This document shows, piece after piece, positions 8,736-16,690 of a DNA stretch of 64,000 nucleotides (positions are counted from its first letter, which is position 1; every line of letters starts with the position of its first letter). Both the position numbers and the translations under genes were made by a program. The stretch is from Streptomyces taklimakanensis (GTDB lineage Bacteria; Actinomycetota; Actinomycetes; Streptomycetales; Streptomycetaceae): NCBI RefSeq assembly GCF_009709575.1, contig NZ_WIXO01000001.1, positions 5,272,001-5,336,000 of the forward strand, written 5' to 3'. A model generated the notes under the pieces. The model saw only the letters and a program-made list of their open reading frames with translations, made no database searches and was not told where the DNA came from.

Positions 8736-9515
8736 ATGACCAGCACGCACGGCAACGGAAACGGCAACGGCGGACCACTGGAGGGAGCCGTCGTCGCCGT
8801 GGCCGGCGCGGCCGGACCGGCCGGACAGGCCACGCTGCTGCGCCTGGCCGAGCGAGGCGCCACGGTGGTGGCGGCCGACCACGACGCCGAGAAGCTGGCC
8901 GCCGCCGTGGACCGGGCCCGCTTCGCGCACGGCGGCGCCACCGTCACCGGCGACACCATCGACCTGCTCGACCTGGAAGCCACCCGGGAGTGGGCCACCC
9001 GGATCGAGAAGGAGTACGGACGGGTCGACGGGGTGGTCCACCTGGTCGGCGGTTGGCGTGGTTCGGCCGCCTTCGCCGAGACCGACCTCGGCCACTGGGA
9101 CCTGCTGGAGAAGCTGCTGGTGCGCACCGTCCAGCACACCTCCCTGGCCTTCGAGGGCGCCCTGCGGCGCAGCGGCAGGGGCCGCTACGTGCTCATCAGC
9201 GCCTCCGGCGCCACCAGGCCCACCGCGGGCAACGCCGCCTACGCCGCCGCCAAGGCCGCCGCCGAGGCGTGGACCCTGGCGCTGGCGGACTCCTTCCGCA
9301 AGGCGGGCAAGGGGTCGGAGGCGGGGCCGCCGGCAGCGGCTGCCATCCTGGTGGTCAAGGCGCTGGTCAACGACGCGATGCGTGCCGAGCGCCCGAATGC
9401 CAAGTTCGAGGGCTTCACCGACGTCGGGGACCTGGCCCAGGCCATCACCGGCGTCTGGGACGAGCCCACCGAGGAAGTGAACGGACACCGCCTGTGGCTG
9501 ACCCCGAAACCGTAG
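8736..9515 (+). CDS. SDR family NAD(P)-dependent oxidoreductase
   Basis: 259 aa. The cofactor loop AGAAGPAGQATL (residues ~24-35) is a relaxed version of the TGxxxGxG motif. The active site is normal: Ser in LISASGATRP and YAAAK about 13 residues later. The dinucleotide-binding Asp in VVAADHD suggests NAD(H) preference. Second gene of the DUF6421 operon; its 3' end overlaps the threonine aldolase start by 22 bp if GTG 9494 is used. Substrate unknown. Confidence 0.82.
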   Translation: MTSTHGNGNGNGGPLEGAVVAVAGAAGPAGQATLLRLAERGATVVAADHDAEKLAAAVDRARFAHGGATVTGDTIDLLDLEATREWATRIEKEYGRVDGVVHLVGGWRGSAAFAETDLGHWDLLEKLLVRTVQHTSLAFEGALRRSGRGRYVLISASGATRPTAGNAAYAAAKAAAEAWTLALADSFRKAGKGSEAGPPAAAAILVVKALVNDAMRAERPNAKFEGFTDVGDLAQAITGVWDEPTEEVNGHRLWLTPKP

Positions 9516-10627
9516 AGGCCCACCCGACCGAGGCACCGGCAGCGCCCTCGATGTCCTCGGCGCTCCCGTCGACGGACGCCCGACGCCGCCACGACCCCGC
9601 GGTGCGCGGCTTCGCCAGCGACAACTACGCCGGCGTGCACCCCGAGATCCTGGCGGCGCTCGCCCTCGCCAACGGCGGTCACCAGAGCGCCTACGGCGGC
9701 GACGAGTACACCGCGCACCTCCAGGAGGTCTTCCGGGCCCATCTCGGGGCCGGTGCGGAGGCGTTCCCGGTCTTCAACGGAACCGGCGCCAACGTCGTCG
9801 CCCTCCAGGCGCTCACCGACCGCTGGGGAGCGGTCATCACCGCCGACAGCGCCCACATCAACGTGGACGAGTGCGGGGCTCCCGAGCGCGTCGGCGGCCT
9901 GAAGCTGCTCACCGTGCCCACCGAGCACGGCAAGCTCACGCCCGAGCTGATCGAGCGGGAGGCGTACGGCTTCGACGACGAGCACAGGGCGATGCCCCAG
10001 GTCGTCTCCATCACCCAGAACACCGAACTGGGCACCGTCTACACGCCCGAGGAGATCCGGGCGGTCTGCGAGACGGCCCACGAGCACGGCATGCGGGTGC
10101 ACCTCGACGGCGCCCGCATCGCCAACGCGGCGGCCGCGCTGGATGTGCCGCTGCGGGCGTTCACCACCGACGTCGGCGTGGACGTGCTCTCCTTCGGCGG
10201 CACCAAGAACGGCATGCTCTTCGGCGAGGCCGTGGTCGTGCTCGACCCCGCCTCGGTGCGGGCCATGAAGCACCTGCGCAAGCTGTCGATGCAGCTCGCC
10301 TCCAAGATGCGGTTCCTCTCGGTGCAGTTCGAGGCACTGCTCGCCGGCGACCTGTGGCTGCGCAGCGCCTCCCACGCCAACGCCATGGCGCGGCGGCTCG
10401 CGGAGGGCGTGCGCACCGTCGAGGGGGTGGAGATCCTCCACCCCGTGCAGGCCAACGCCGTCTTCGCCCGGCTTCCGCACGACGTCGGCGAGCGGCTGCG
10501 CAAGCGCCACCGCTTCTACTTCTGGGACGAGGCCGCCGGAGACGTGCGCTGGATGTGCTCCTTCGACACCACCGAGGAGGACGTCGACGACTTCGTCGCC
10601 GCGCTGCGGGAGGAGATGGGGAGGTAA
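9494..10627 (+). CDS. Low-specificity L-threonine aldolase
   Basis: 377 aa from GTG 9494, inside the end of the SDR gene and consistent with translational coupling; ATG 9551 (358 aa) is the alternative. This is a PLP fold-type I enzyme cleaving L-threonine/allo-threonine to glycine and acetaldehyde. Motifs: GFASDNYAGVHPEIL at the N-terminus, the cofactor region FNGTGANVVALQAL, HLDGARIANAAAAL with the PLP-interacting Asp, and the Schiff-base Lys in SFGGTKNG. Length and motif order are normal. Third and last gene of the DUF6421 operon; a hairpin follows. Confidence 0.87.
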   Translation: MADPETVEAHPTEAPAAPSMSSALPSTDARRRHDPAVRGFASDNYAGVHPEILAALALANGGHQSAYGGDEYTAHLQEVFRAHLGAGAEAFPVFNGTGANVVALQALTDRWGAVITADSAHINVDECGAPERVGGLKLLTVPTEHGKLTPELIEREAYGFDDEHRAMPQVVSITQNTELGTVYTPEEIRAVCETAHEHGMRVHLDGARIANAAAALDVPLRAFTTDVGVDVLSFGGTKNGMLFGEAVVVLDPASVRAMKHLRKLSMQLASKMRFLSVQFEALLAGDLWLRSASHANAMARRLAEGVRTVEGVEILHPVQANAVFARLPHDVGERLRKRHRFYFWDEAAGDVRWMCSFDTTEEDVDDFVAALREEMGR

Positions 10628-10698
10628 CCCCGGGCCTGGGGACCGTGGTCCCGTGCGGCCGTCCCGGTGTCCGCCGTCGACCGGGGAGGCCGCACGGC

Positions 10699-10719
10699 GC
10701 GCGGGCCCGACGCCCGCGC
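10699..10719. terminator. Bidirectional hairpin after threonine aldolase and plsC-like gene
   Basis: GCGCGGGC-N5-GCCCGCGC, 8-bp stem, between convergent genes. A second weaker stem CGTGCGGCC / GGCCGCACG (10652-10696) lies next to it. Confidence 0.5.
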
Positions 10720-10721
10720 CG

Positions 10722-11441
10722 TTACCGGGATCCCGCCTCGGCGGGGGTCGGCGCGGTGCCGCCCAGGTGGGCGGGGATCCACCAGGTGTCGTCCGGGCCC
10801 TTGGGGCGCACCGGGTAGGCGCGCTGCGCCGACTCCAACAGCTCCTGGACACGCTCGCGCAGCCGTTCGGTCAGCCCGGTGGCCGACTCGCCCTCGGTCG
10901 GGGAGAGCGGCTCGCCCACCCGAATGGTGATCGGGAAGTGGTTGCGGCCGAAGTCCCGCTTGTGCCCCTTGGTCCACAGCCGCTGCGTGCCCCACAGGGC
11001 CACGGGCAGCAACGGAACATCGGCCTCCAGGGCCATCCGGGCCGCGCCCGTCTTGAACTTCTTCAACGTGAACGACTGCGAGATCGTCGCCTCGGGGAAG
11101 ACGCCGATGATCTCGCCGGAGCGCAGCGCCCGCAGCGCGTGTCGGTAGGCGTGCTCGCCCTGGGAGCGGTCCACGGGAATGTGCTTCATGGCGCGCATCA
11201 ACGGCCCCGACACCTTGTGCCGGAAGACCGCCTCCTTCGCCATGAAGCGCACCAACCGCTTCGCGGGGCGAGCGGCCAGCCCGGCGAAGACGAAGTCCAG
11301 ATAGCCGATGTGGTTGCTGACCAGCACCGCGCCGCCGCGCCGCGGTACGTGCTCGGTGCCGTCGATGTCGAAGCGCAGGTCGAGCGCCCTGAACAGGGCA
11401 CGCGCGGCGCCGATGACGGGTGGGTACACGAGTTCCGCCAT
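10722..11441 (-). CDS. 1-acyl-sn-glycerol-3-phosphate acyltransferase (PlsC-like)
   Basis: 239 aa. The acyltransferase HX4D motif appears in VSNHIGYLDFVF, and the phosphate-binding block in GVFPEATISQSF. Substrate-contact VPLLPVALWGTQ follows. A hydrophobic N-terminal part suggests membrane association. Probable reaction: acyl transfer to lysophosphatidic acid in phospholipid synthesis. Streptomyces carry several paralogues, and this one may act on a different acyl acceptor. Only a weak ribosome site precedes the ATG at 11441. Confidence 0.83.
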   Translation of the reverse strand: MAELVYPPVIGAARALFRALDLRFDIDGTEHVPRRGGAVLVSNHIGYLDFVFAGLAARPAKRLVRFMAKEAVFRHKVSGPLMRAMKHIPVDRSQGEHAYRHALRALRSGEIIGVFPEATISQSFTLKKFKTGAARMALEADVPLLPVALWGTQRLWTKGHKRDFGRNHFPITIRVGEPLSPTEGESATGLTERLRERVQELLESAQRAYPVRPKGPDDTWWIPAHLGGTAPTPAEAGSR

Positions 11442-11581
11442 GAGGAGGACCCTTCTGGAGAGCTGCCTGGGGAGGGTTCTCCCGGCCGACGTACCCGAAC
11501 CTACGTCGCCGTAACTTCCCTGGCCAGTCCCGGGCGCGGGAGATTCTCGTCACGTCGACGCCCCGACGGCTTGACAGCCCC

Positions 11582-11989
11582 TCAGCCGGCGATCCGACGC
11601 ATCGCCAGATAGACCTCGCAGCCCAGGCAGTACCCGAACGCGGCGTTGAGGAAGGCCGCCGCGAGGGCGCAGGCGGTCGCCGCCATGCCCAGCCACAGCG
11701 GACCGACGCCGTACCCGACCAGGCCCACCAGGGCGAAGGCCAGTCCGACGCCCTGTGCGAACCGGGGCGGCCTCGCGTCCTCGAACTCCGTCGGGGGGCC
11801 CAGCCGCGGCCCGACCAGGGTGCGGAAGGCCAATCCGTACGGGGAGCGTCCCACCCCGAGGAGCGTCCCGACGGCGAACACCGACGCCTGCGCGGCCAGC
11901 AGCCAGAAGCTCCCGGTGGCCAGCACCACGGCCAACACCACGGTGGTGACGACCGCGGCGAACCTCGTTCCTCGTATGTCGACCCTCAT
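11582..11989 (-). CDS. DUF4395 membrane protein
   Basis: 135 aa from ATG 11989, with four hydrophobic segments. The C-terminal AFGYCLGCEVYLAM places a CxxC pair in a membrane helix, typical of DUF4395. It diverges from a thioredoxin-like gene 120 bp away, a recurring actinobacterial pairing. This suggests that the CxxC membrane protein and the anchored thioredoxin exchange electrons across or at the membrane (inference). Confidence 0.77.
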   Translation of the reverse strand: MRVDIRGTRFAAVVTTVVLAVVLATGSFWLLAAQASVFAVGTLLGVGRSPYGLAFRTLVGPRLGPPTEFEDARPPRFAQGVGLAFALVGLVGYGVGPLWLGMAATACALAAAFLNAAFGYCLGCEVYLAMRRIAG

Positions 11990-12109
11990 GGCGCCAGCAT
12001 TCCCCATCGGCGGGGCCCCGGTGGCCGGGTTCGGGAATCGGCGGCCCCTCCGCGACGCTGTGGGGGAGGATGCGGACGGACGTGTCCGGGGTGAGGGCGG
12101 GAAGGCGGC

Positions 12110-12538
12110 ATGGCGGGACTGATCGTGTGCCTGGCGGCGCTGGCGCTGGCCGGCGCCTTCGGGCTGTGGCACGGACGGCGTGACGGAAGGATGACGGTGC
12201 GCGTGCGGGACGCGGAGGAGAGGCTGACGGCCGAGGCGATCGGAGCCGAAGGGCTGGGACAAAGGGCCACACTGGTGCAGTTCTCCAGCGCCTTCTGCCA
12301 ACCCTGTCGGGCCACGCGGCGGATCCTGGCGGAGGTCGCCGGCATGGTCGAGGGCGTCGTCCACGTGGAGATCGACGCCGAGGCCCGACTGGATCTGGTG
12401 CGATCGCTGGGGATCGTACGCACCCCCACCGTCCTGGTGCTGGACGCGCGGGGGCGGATCGTGCGGCGGGCCTCCGGGCAGCCGCGCAAGGCCGACGTGA
12501 TCGCCGCGCTCGGCGAGGCGGTCGAGGAGGCGGTGTGA
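12110..12538 (+). CDS. Membrane-anchored thioredoxin-like protein
   Basis: 142 aa. A single N-terminal hydrophobic segment (residues 2-20, MAGLIVCLAALALAGAFGLW) precedes a thioredoxin fold with active site FCQPC (in QFSSAFCQPCRATRRIL) and the cis-proline in GIVRTPTVLVLD. The active-site dipeptide QP differs from the classical GP. The anchor leaves the redox domain on one face of the membrane. Divergent partner: the DUF4395 protein with its own CxxC. Confidence 0.85.
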   Translation: MAGLIVCLAALALAGAFGLWHGRRDGRMTVRVRDAEERLTAEAIGAEGLGQRATLVQFSSAFCQPCRATRRILAEVAGMVEGVVHVEIDAEARLDLVRSLGIVRTPTVLVLDARGRIVRRASGQPRKADVIAALGEAVEEAV

Positions 12539-12686
12539 CGGACGGTGTGACGGACGGCACCGGACGCGGCCCGCGCGACGGTGTCGCCGGCCGTGACCGC
12601 GTGACCCCGGTCCCATCTCGTCGGCCGGGGTTGACGGAGATCGTCCGTGGTCGTCAGCCTGTCACGATGTGGTCAGGGGATCTCAC

Positions 12687-13226
12687 ATGAGCGCGTCGAG
12701 CGGTACCCGGTGGACGGCGGAAGCGGCGACGGCGGACTCCAACCCCGCGCTGCTGCGGGCCGTCTTCCGGCGGCACGCCGCCGGGGTCGCCGTGATCACC
12801 GCCCACGGGCACGGGCGTCCCGCCGGGTTCACCGCCACCTCCCTCGCCTCCGTCGCCGCCGAGCCGCCGTTGATCTCCTTCAACATCGCCACCGCCTCCT
12901 CCGTCTGGCCGACGGTGGCCGAGGCGGAGCACGTGGGAGTGCACATCCTGGGCGAACACCAGCGGGACCTGGCCGCCACCTTCGCCCGTCCGGGTGCCGA
13001 CCGCTTCGCCCCGCCCACCCGCTGGCGCCGGGGACCGCGCGGGGTGCCGGTGTTGGACGGCGTGCTCGCCTGGCTGGTCTGCGAGGTGGTCGCCCGCGTC
13101 CCCACCGGCGACCACCGGGTGGTCCTGGCCGAGGTGGTGGACGGGGACCCCTCGGGAGAGGGGCGCCCGCTGCTCTACCACGCGGGCGACTACGGGGCCC
13201 TGCGCGGACCGGTCGCCCCCTTCTGA
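12687..13226 (+). CDS. Flavin reductase family protein (FMN-binding split barrel)
   Basis: 179 aa from ATG 12687 with AGGGGA just upstream. The fold is recognisable from LRAVFRRHAAGVAVITAHGHGRPAGFTATSLASVAAEPP and SFNIATASSVWPTV. These are the flavin-contacting strands of NADH:FMN oxidoreductases that feed two-component monooxygenases. No monooxygenase partner is adjacent. It lies 228 bp before etfB; a functional link to electron transfer is possible but unproven. Confidence 0.8.
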   Translation: MSASSGTRWTAEAATADSNPALLRAVFRRHAAGVAVITAHGHGRPAGFTATSLASVAAEPPLISFNIATASSVWPTVAEAEHVGVHILGEHQRDLAATFARPGADRFAPPTRWRRGPRGVPVLDGVLAWLVCEVVARVPTGDHRVVLAEVVDGDPSGEGRPLLYHAGDYGALRGPVAPF

Positions 13227-13454
13227 GCCCGCGGGCCCTTCGACGGCCCCCGAACCGCTCTCGGGACTTTCCCGGAGCCGTTGGCAACGTCACAGTTCAC
13301 CGAGCTTGCCCAGGGGGAAGGAGCTGGGTGTACTGACGAGTAATATCCTGGATGGAGAGCCGGCCCCACCGGACCGGAATCCGCCTCGATCAGGCGCCTA
13401 TGCTGCCTGTGAGACAAGGCAGCCAGTAATGACGACGCAAGTAGGAGAGCCGGC

Positions 13455-14240
13455 GTGAGCTTGAGGATCGTTGTCTGTGTGAAGTACGTGCCCGACGCCA
13501 CCGGCGACCGGCACTTCGCCGACGACCTGACCGTCGACCGCGACGACGTGGACGGTCTGCTGTCGGAGCTGGACGAGTACGCCGTCGAGCAGGCGCTCCA
13601 GATCGCCGAGGATGCCGAAGACGCCGAGGTCACCGTACTGACCGTCGGCCCCGAGGACGCTCGTGACGCCCTGCGCAAGGCACTGTCCATGGGCGCCGAC
13701 AAGGCCGTGCACGTCGAGGACGACGACCTGCACGGCACCGACGCGATCGGCACCTCGCTGGTGCTGGCCAAGGCGATCGAGAAGACCGGCTACGACCTGG
13801 TCGTCTGTGGCATGGCCTCCACGGACGGAACCATGGGCGTGCTGCCCGCGATGCTGGCCGAGCGCCTGGGCGTGCCGCAGGTGACGCTGCTGTCCGAGGT
13901 CTCCGTGGCCGACGGCAAGGTCACCGGCCGGCGCGACGGCGACACCGCCACCGAGCAGCTCGAGGCGGCCCTCCCGGCCGTGGTCTCCGTGACCGACCAG
14001 TCCGGTGAGGCGCGCTACCCCTCCTTCAAGGGCATCATGGCCGCCAAGAAGAAGCCGGTTCAGTCCCTGGACCTGGACGACCTGGACATCGACGCCGACG
14101 AGGTCGGCCTGGAGGGCTCCTGGACCGCGGTCGACGAGGCCGCGGAACGTCCGGCGCGCACCGCCGGCACGATCGTCACGGACGAGGGCGAGGGCGCCAA
14201 GCAGCTCGCCGAGTTCCTCGCGGGCCAGAAGTTCATCTGA
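13455..14240 (+). CDS. etfB: Electron transfer flavoprotein beta subunit
   Basis: 261 aa, GTG start with ribosome site AGGAGA 8 nt upstream. The beginning SLRIVVCVKYVPDATGDRHF and the long acidic middle are typical of ETF beta, which binds AMP and docks to acyl-CoA dehydrogenases. The 228-bp upstream gap contains two AT-rich -10-like elements (TAATAT near 13341 and TATGCT at 13399-13404), so at least one promoter is expected. It is followed by etfA after 67 bp. Length is normal. Confidence 0.92.
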   Translation: MSLRIVVCVKYVPDATGDRHFADDLTVDRDDVDGLLSELDEYAVEQALQIAEDAEDAEVTVLTVGPEDARDALRKALSMGADKAVHVEDDDLHGTDAIGTSLVLAKAIEKTGYDLVVCGMASTDGTMGVLPAMLAERLGVPQVTLLSEVSVADGKVTGRRDGDTATEQLEAALPAVVSVTDQSGEARYPSFKGIMAAKKKPVQSLDLDDLDIDADEVGLEGSWTAVDEAAERPARTAGTIVTDEGEGAKQLAEFLAGQKFI

Positions 14241-14307
14241 GCCCACGGGGCGCCTGCGCCCCGCACTCCTCACCCGCCCTCGCAATCCTCGCAGGAGAGC
14301 AGATCCC

Positions 14308-15270
14308 ATGGCTGAAGTCCTTGTCTACGTCGACCACGTGGACGGTGCCGTCCGCAAGCCCACCCTCGAACTGCTGACCCTGGCCCGCCGCATCGGCGAC
14401 CCGGTCGCCGTGCACCTGGGCGCCGGTGCCGACGCCGCCGCCGCCACGCTGGCCGAGTACGGCGCGGTGAAGGTCCTCACCGCCGACGCGCCCGAGTTCG
14501 CCGACTACCTCGTCGCGCCGAAGGTGGACGCGCTCCAGGCCGCCCACGAGGCCGTCTCCCCGGCCGCCGTCCTCCTCCCCTCCTCCACGGAGGGCAAGGA
14601 GATCGCGGCCCGTCTGGCGCTGCGCATCGGATCCGGCATCATCACCGACGCCGTCGACCTGGAGGCCGGCGACTCCGGTCCGGTGGCGACCCAGTCGGTC
14701 TTCGCCGCCTCCTTCACCACCAAGTCCCGCGTCACCAAGGGCACCCCGGTCATCACCGTCAAGCCCAACTCCGCCGCTCCGGAGACCGCCCAGGCGGCCG
14801 GCACGGTCGAGCAGCTGTCGGTGACCTTCGGGGAGAAGTCCACCGGCACCAAGGTCGTCTCCCGCACCCCGCGCGAGTCGACCGGCCGTCCGGAGCTGAC
14901 CGAGGCCGCGATCGTGGTCTCCGGCGGCCGCGGCGTCAACGGGGCCGAGAACTTCTCGATCATCGAGGAGCTGGCCGACGCCCTCGGCGCGGCCGTCGGC
15001 GCCTCGCGCGCCGCGGTGGACGCGGGCTGGTACCCGCACACCCACCAGGTCGGCCAGACCGGCAAGTCCGTCTCGCCCCAGCTGTACATCGCGGCGGGCA
15101 TCTCCGGCGCCATCCAGCACCGTGCCGGCATGCAGACCTCGAAGACCATCGTGGCCATCAACAAGGACTCCGAGGCCCCGATCTTCGACCTGGTCGACTA
15201 CGGCGTCGTCGGCGACCTGTTCGACGTCGTCCCGAAGCTGACCGAGGAGGTCAAGACCCGCAAGGGCTGA
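14308..15270 (+). CDS. etfA: Electron transfer flavoprotein alpha subunit
   Basis: 320 aa from ATG 14308 preceded by GGAGAG. The C-terminal FAD domain signature is present around YPHTHQVGQTGKSVSPQLYI and AAGISGAIQHRAGMQTSKTI. Forms the ETF heterodimer with the upstream gene, passing electrons from acyl-CoA dehydrogenases toward the quinone pool through ETF dehydrogenase, which is not in this window. A strong hairpin follows the stop. Confidence 0.94.
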   Translation: MAEVLVYVDHVDGAVRKPTLELLTLARRIGDPVAVHLGAGADAAAATLAEYGAVKVLTADAPEFADYLVAPKVDALQAAHEAVSPAAVLLPSSTEGKEIAARLALRIGSGIITDAVDLEAGDSGPVATQSVFAASFTTKSRVTKGTPVITVKPNSAAPETAQAAGTVEQLSVTFGEKSTGTKVVSRTPRESTGRPELTEAAIVVSGGRGVNGAENFSIIEELADALGAAVGASRAAVDAGWYPHTHQVGQTGKSVSPQLYIAAGISGAIQHRAGMQTSKTIVAINKDSEAPIFDLVDYGVVGDLFDVVPKLTEEVKTRKG

Positions 15271-15300
15271 GCCTTCCGGCGCATGTCCACGCGCGCGGCC

Positions 15301-15333
15301 GGGGCCGCGCGACCGGTTCGGTCGCGCGGCCCC
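15301..15333 (+). terminator. Terminator after etfBA
   Basis: GGGGCCGCGCGACCG-GTT-CGGTCGCGCGGCCCC: a perfect 15-bp stem with a 3-nt loop, 30 nt after the etfA stop. Confidence 0.75.
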
Positions 15334-15370
15334 GCCGCGCGCAGGGCGGTGCCCGCGGGCGCGGCGCCGC

Positions 15371-15742
15371 TCAGGCCACCGGGCGCACCCGACCTCCGGT
15401 CGCCTCCCGCAGCGCCGCCGCCAGCCGGTCCCGCACCGCGCTCTGGGCGGCGATGCGCTCCTCGAGCACGGCCAGCCGCTCCAGCACCACCTCCAGGCCC
15501 CGCCCGGAGGGTGGGGCCGCGGCCATGTCCCCGTCCAGGCAGGGCGCGAAGACCCGCACGTCCTCCAGGGTGAGCCCGACGTCCAGCAGGCGGCGGATGT
15601 TGCGCACCCGCACCACCGCCTGCCCGTCGTAGACCCGGTAGCCGTTGTGGGCCCGTTCCGGGGAGAGCAGCCCCGCCCGCTCGTAGTGCCGCAGCGCCCG
15701 GGGGGTCGTCCCCGCCGCCCGTGCCAACTCGCCGATGCGCAT
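15371..15742 (-). CDS. MerR family transcriptional regulator
   Basis: 123 aa from ATG 15742 (MRIGELARAAGTTPRALRHY), preceded by GGAGGTGAGGGG. An earlier in-frame ATG at 15772 overlaps the SDR stop as ATGA and would add ten residues. The N-terminal winged helix (RIGELARAAG, RHYERAGLLSPERAHNGYRVY) and the dimerisation coiled coil are clear. No Cys cluster typical of metal sensors is seen beyond a single Cys in FAPCLDGD. It is co-transcribed after the SDR gene, and a MerR-type palindrome lies upstream of that operon (16620-16643), so autoregulation is likely. Confidence 0.85.
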   Translation of the reverse strand: MRIGELARAAGTTPRALRHYERAGLLSPERAHNGYRVYDGQAVVRVRNIRRLLDVGLTLEDVRVFAPCLDGDMAAAPPSGRGLEVVLERLAVLEERIAAQSAVRDRLAAALREATGGRVRPVA

Positions 15743-15768
15743 TCCCCTCACCTCCAGCGGCACCACTT

Positions 15769-16614
15769 TCATGCCACGACCGCCCCACCGTCCACCGGAA
15801 CCACCACCCCGGTGACGAAGGAGGCCTCCGGCGCCGCGAGCCGGAGGATCACCCAGGCGACCTCCTCCGGCCGCCCGATCCGCCCCAGCGGGGTGTGCGC
15901 CAGTTGCCACGCCCGCACCTCGGCCCGTTGCCGCGGTGTCAGCCCCCGGTGTTCGCCGATCGGGGTGTCGATCGCCCCGGGTGCGACCGCGACGACCCGG
16001 ATTCCGCGGGGTGCCAGTTCGACCGCCCAACTGCGGGTCAACGAGTCCAGCGCCGCCTTGGCCGCCGCATAGAGGGAGTTGTCCGGCCAGGCCCGCTGTC
16101 CCACGGCCGTGCCGACGTTGACGACCACCCCGCCGCCCGTTGCCTCCAGAGCCGGCAGCGCGGCCCGCGCCAACAGGACCGGCGCCACCAGATCGGTGGC
16201 CAGGAGGGGGCCGATCACGTCCTCGCGGAGAGTCTCCAGGGAGCCACCGAGGACGATCCCGGCGTTGTTGACCAGGACGTCCAGCCGTCCGTGCTCCTCC
16301 AGCGCGGCCCCCACGACGCGCTCGGGCGCGCCCCGGGCGGTGATGTCGGCCGGCAACGGGGTGATGCCGGGGTGTCCCTGGGCCGTCTCCTCCAGCGGCC
16401 CCGGGCGCCGTCCCACCGCGATCACGTTCGCCCCCTCGGCGGCGAACACGCGGGCCGTGGCCCGTCCGATGCCGGTGCCGGCCCCGGTGACCAGGACGGT
16501 CCTGCCGGCGATCCCGCCGCCGCGCGGTGCGGCGTCGGTGTGGACATCGGTGCCGGTGTCGGTTTGGGTGCCGATTTGGGTGTCGGTTTGGGTGTCGGTG
16601 TTCACGCCGCACAT
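15769..16614 (-). CDS. SDR family oxidoreductase with repetitive Thr/Asp N-terminus
   Basis: 281 aa as drawn from ATG 16614; GTG 16605 is an alternative. Cofactor motif TGAGTGIG and the LVNNAGIV block are normal. The catalytic Tyr/Lys are in LYAAAKAAL, but the residue 13 before the Tyr is Thr (NVGTAVG) rather than the usual Ser. Residues ~5-22 are a low-complexity run (NTDTQTDTQIGTQTDTG) encoded by a tandem DNA repeat. First gene of an operon with a MerR regulator (stop/start overlap), under a palindromic operator. Probable role: redox of an alcohol/ketone induced by the MerR ligand. Confidence 0.82.
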   Translation of the reverse strand: MCGVNTDTQTDTQIGTQTDTGTDVHTDAAPRGGGIAGRTVLVTGAGTGIGRATARVFAAEGANVIAVGRRPGPLEETAQGHPGITPLPADITARGAPERVVGAALEEHGRLDVLVNNAGIVLGGSLETLREDVIGPLLATDLVAPVLLARAALPALEATGGGVVVNVGTAVGQRAWPDNSLYAAAKAALDSLTRSWAVELAPRGIRVVAVAPGAIDTPIGEHRGLTPRQRAEVRAWQLAHTPLGRIGRPEEVAWVILRLAAPEASFVTGVVVPVDGGAVVA

Positions 16615-16619
16615 CGTCC

Positions 16620-16643
16620 GACCCTGACACCGGCGTCAGGGTC
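16620..16643 (-). promoter_or_regulatory. MerR-type operator of the SDR-merR operon
   Basis: GACCCTGAC-N6-GTCAGGGTC, perfect 9-bp arms. On the minus strand a -35-like TTGACC (16640-16645) abuts and overlaps it, the arrangement expected when a MerR dimer sits between the -35 and -10 elements. The -10 is not well matched. Confidence 0.6.
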
Positions 16644-16690
16644 AAGCGGACGGGCAGGGGCGGCGGAGCGACGAAACGGCCGGGACGCGG

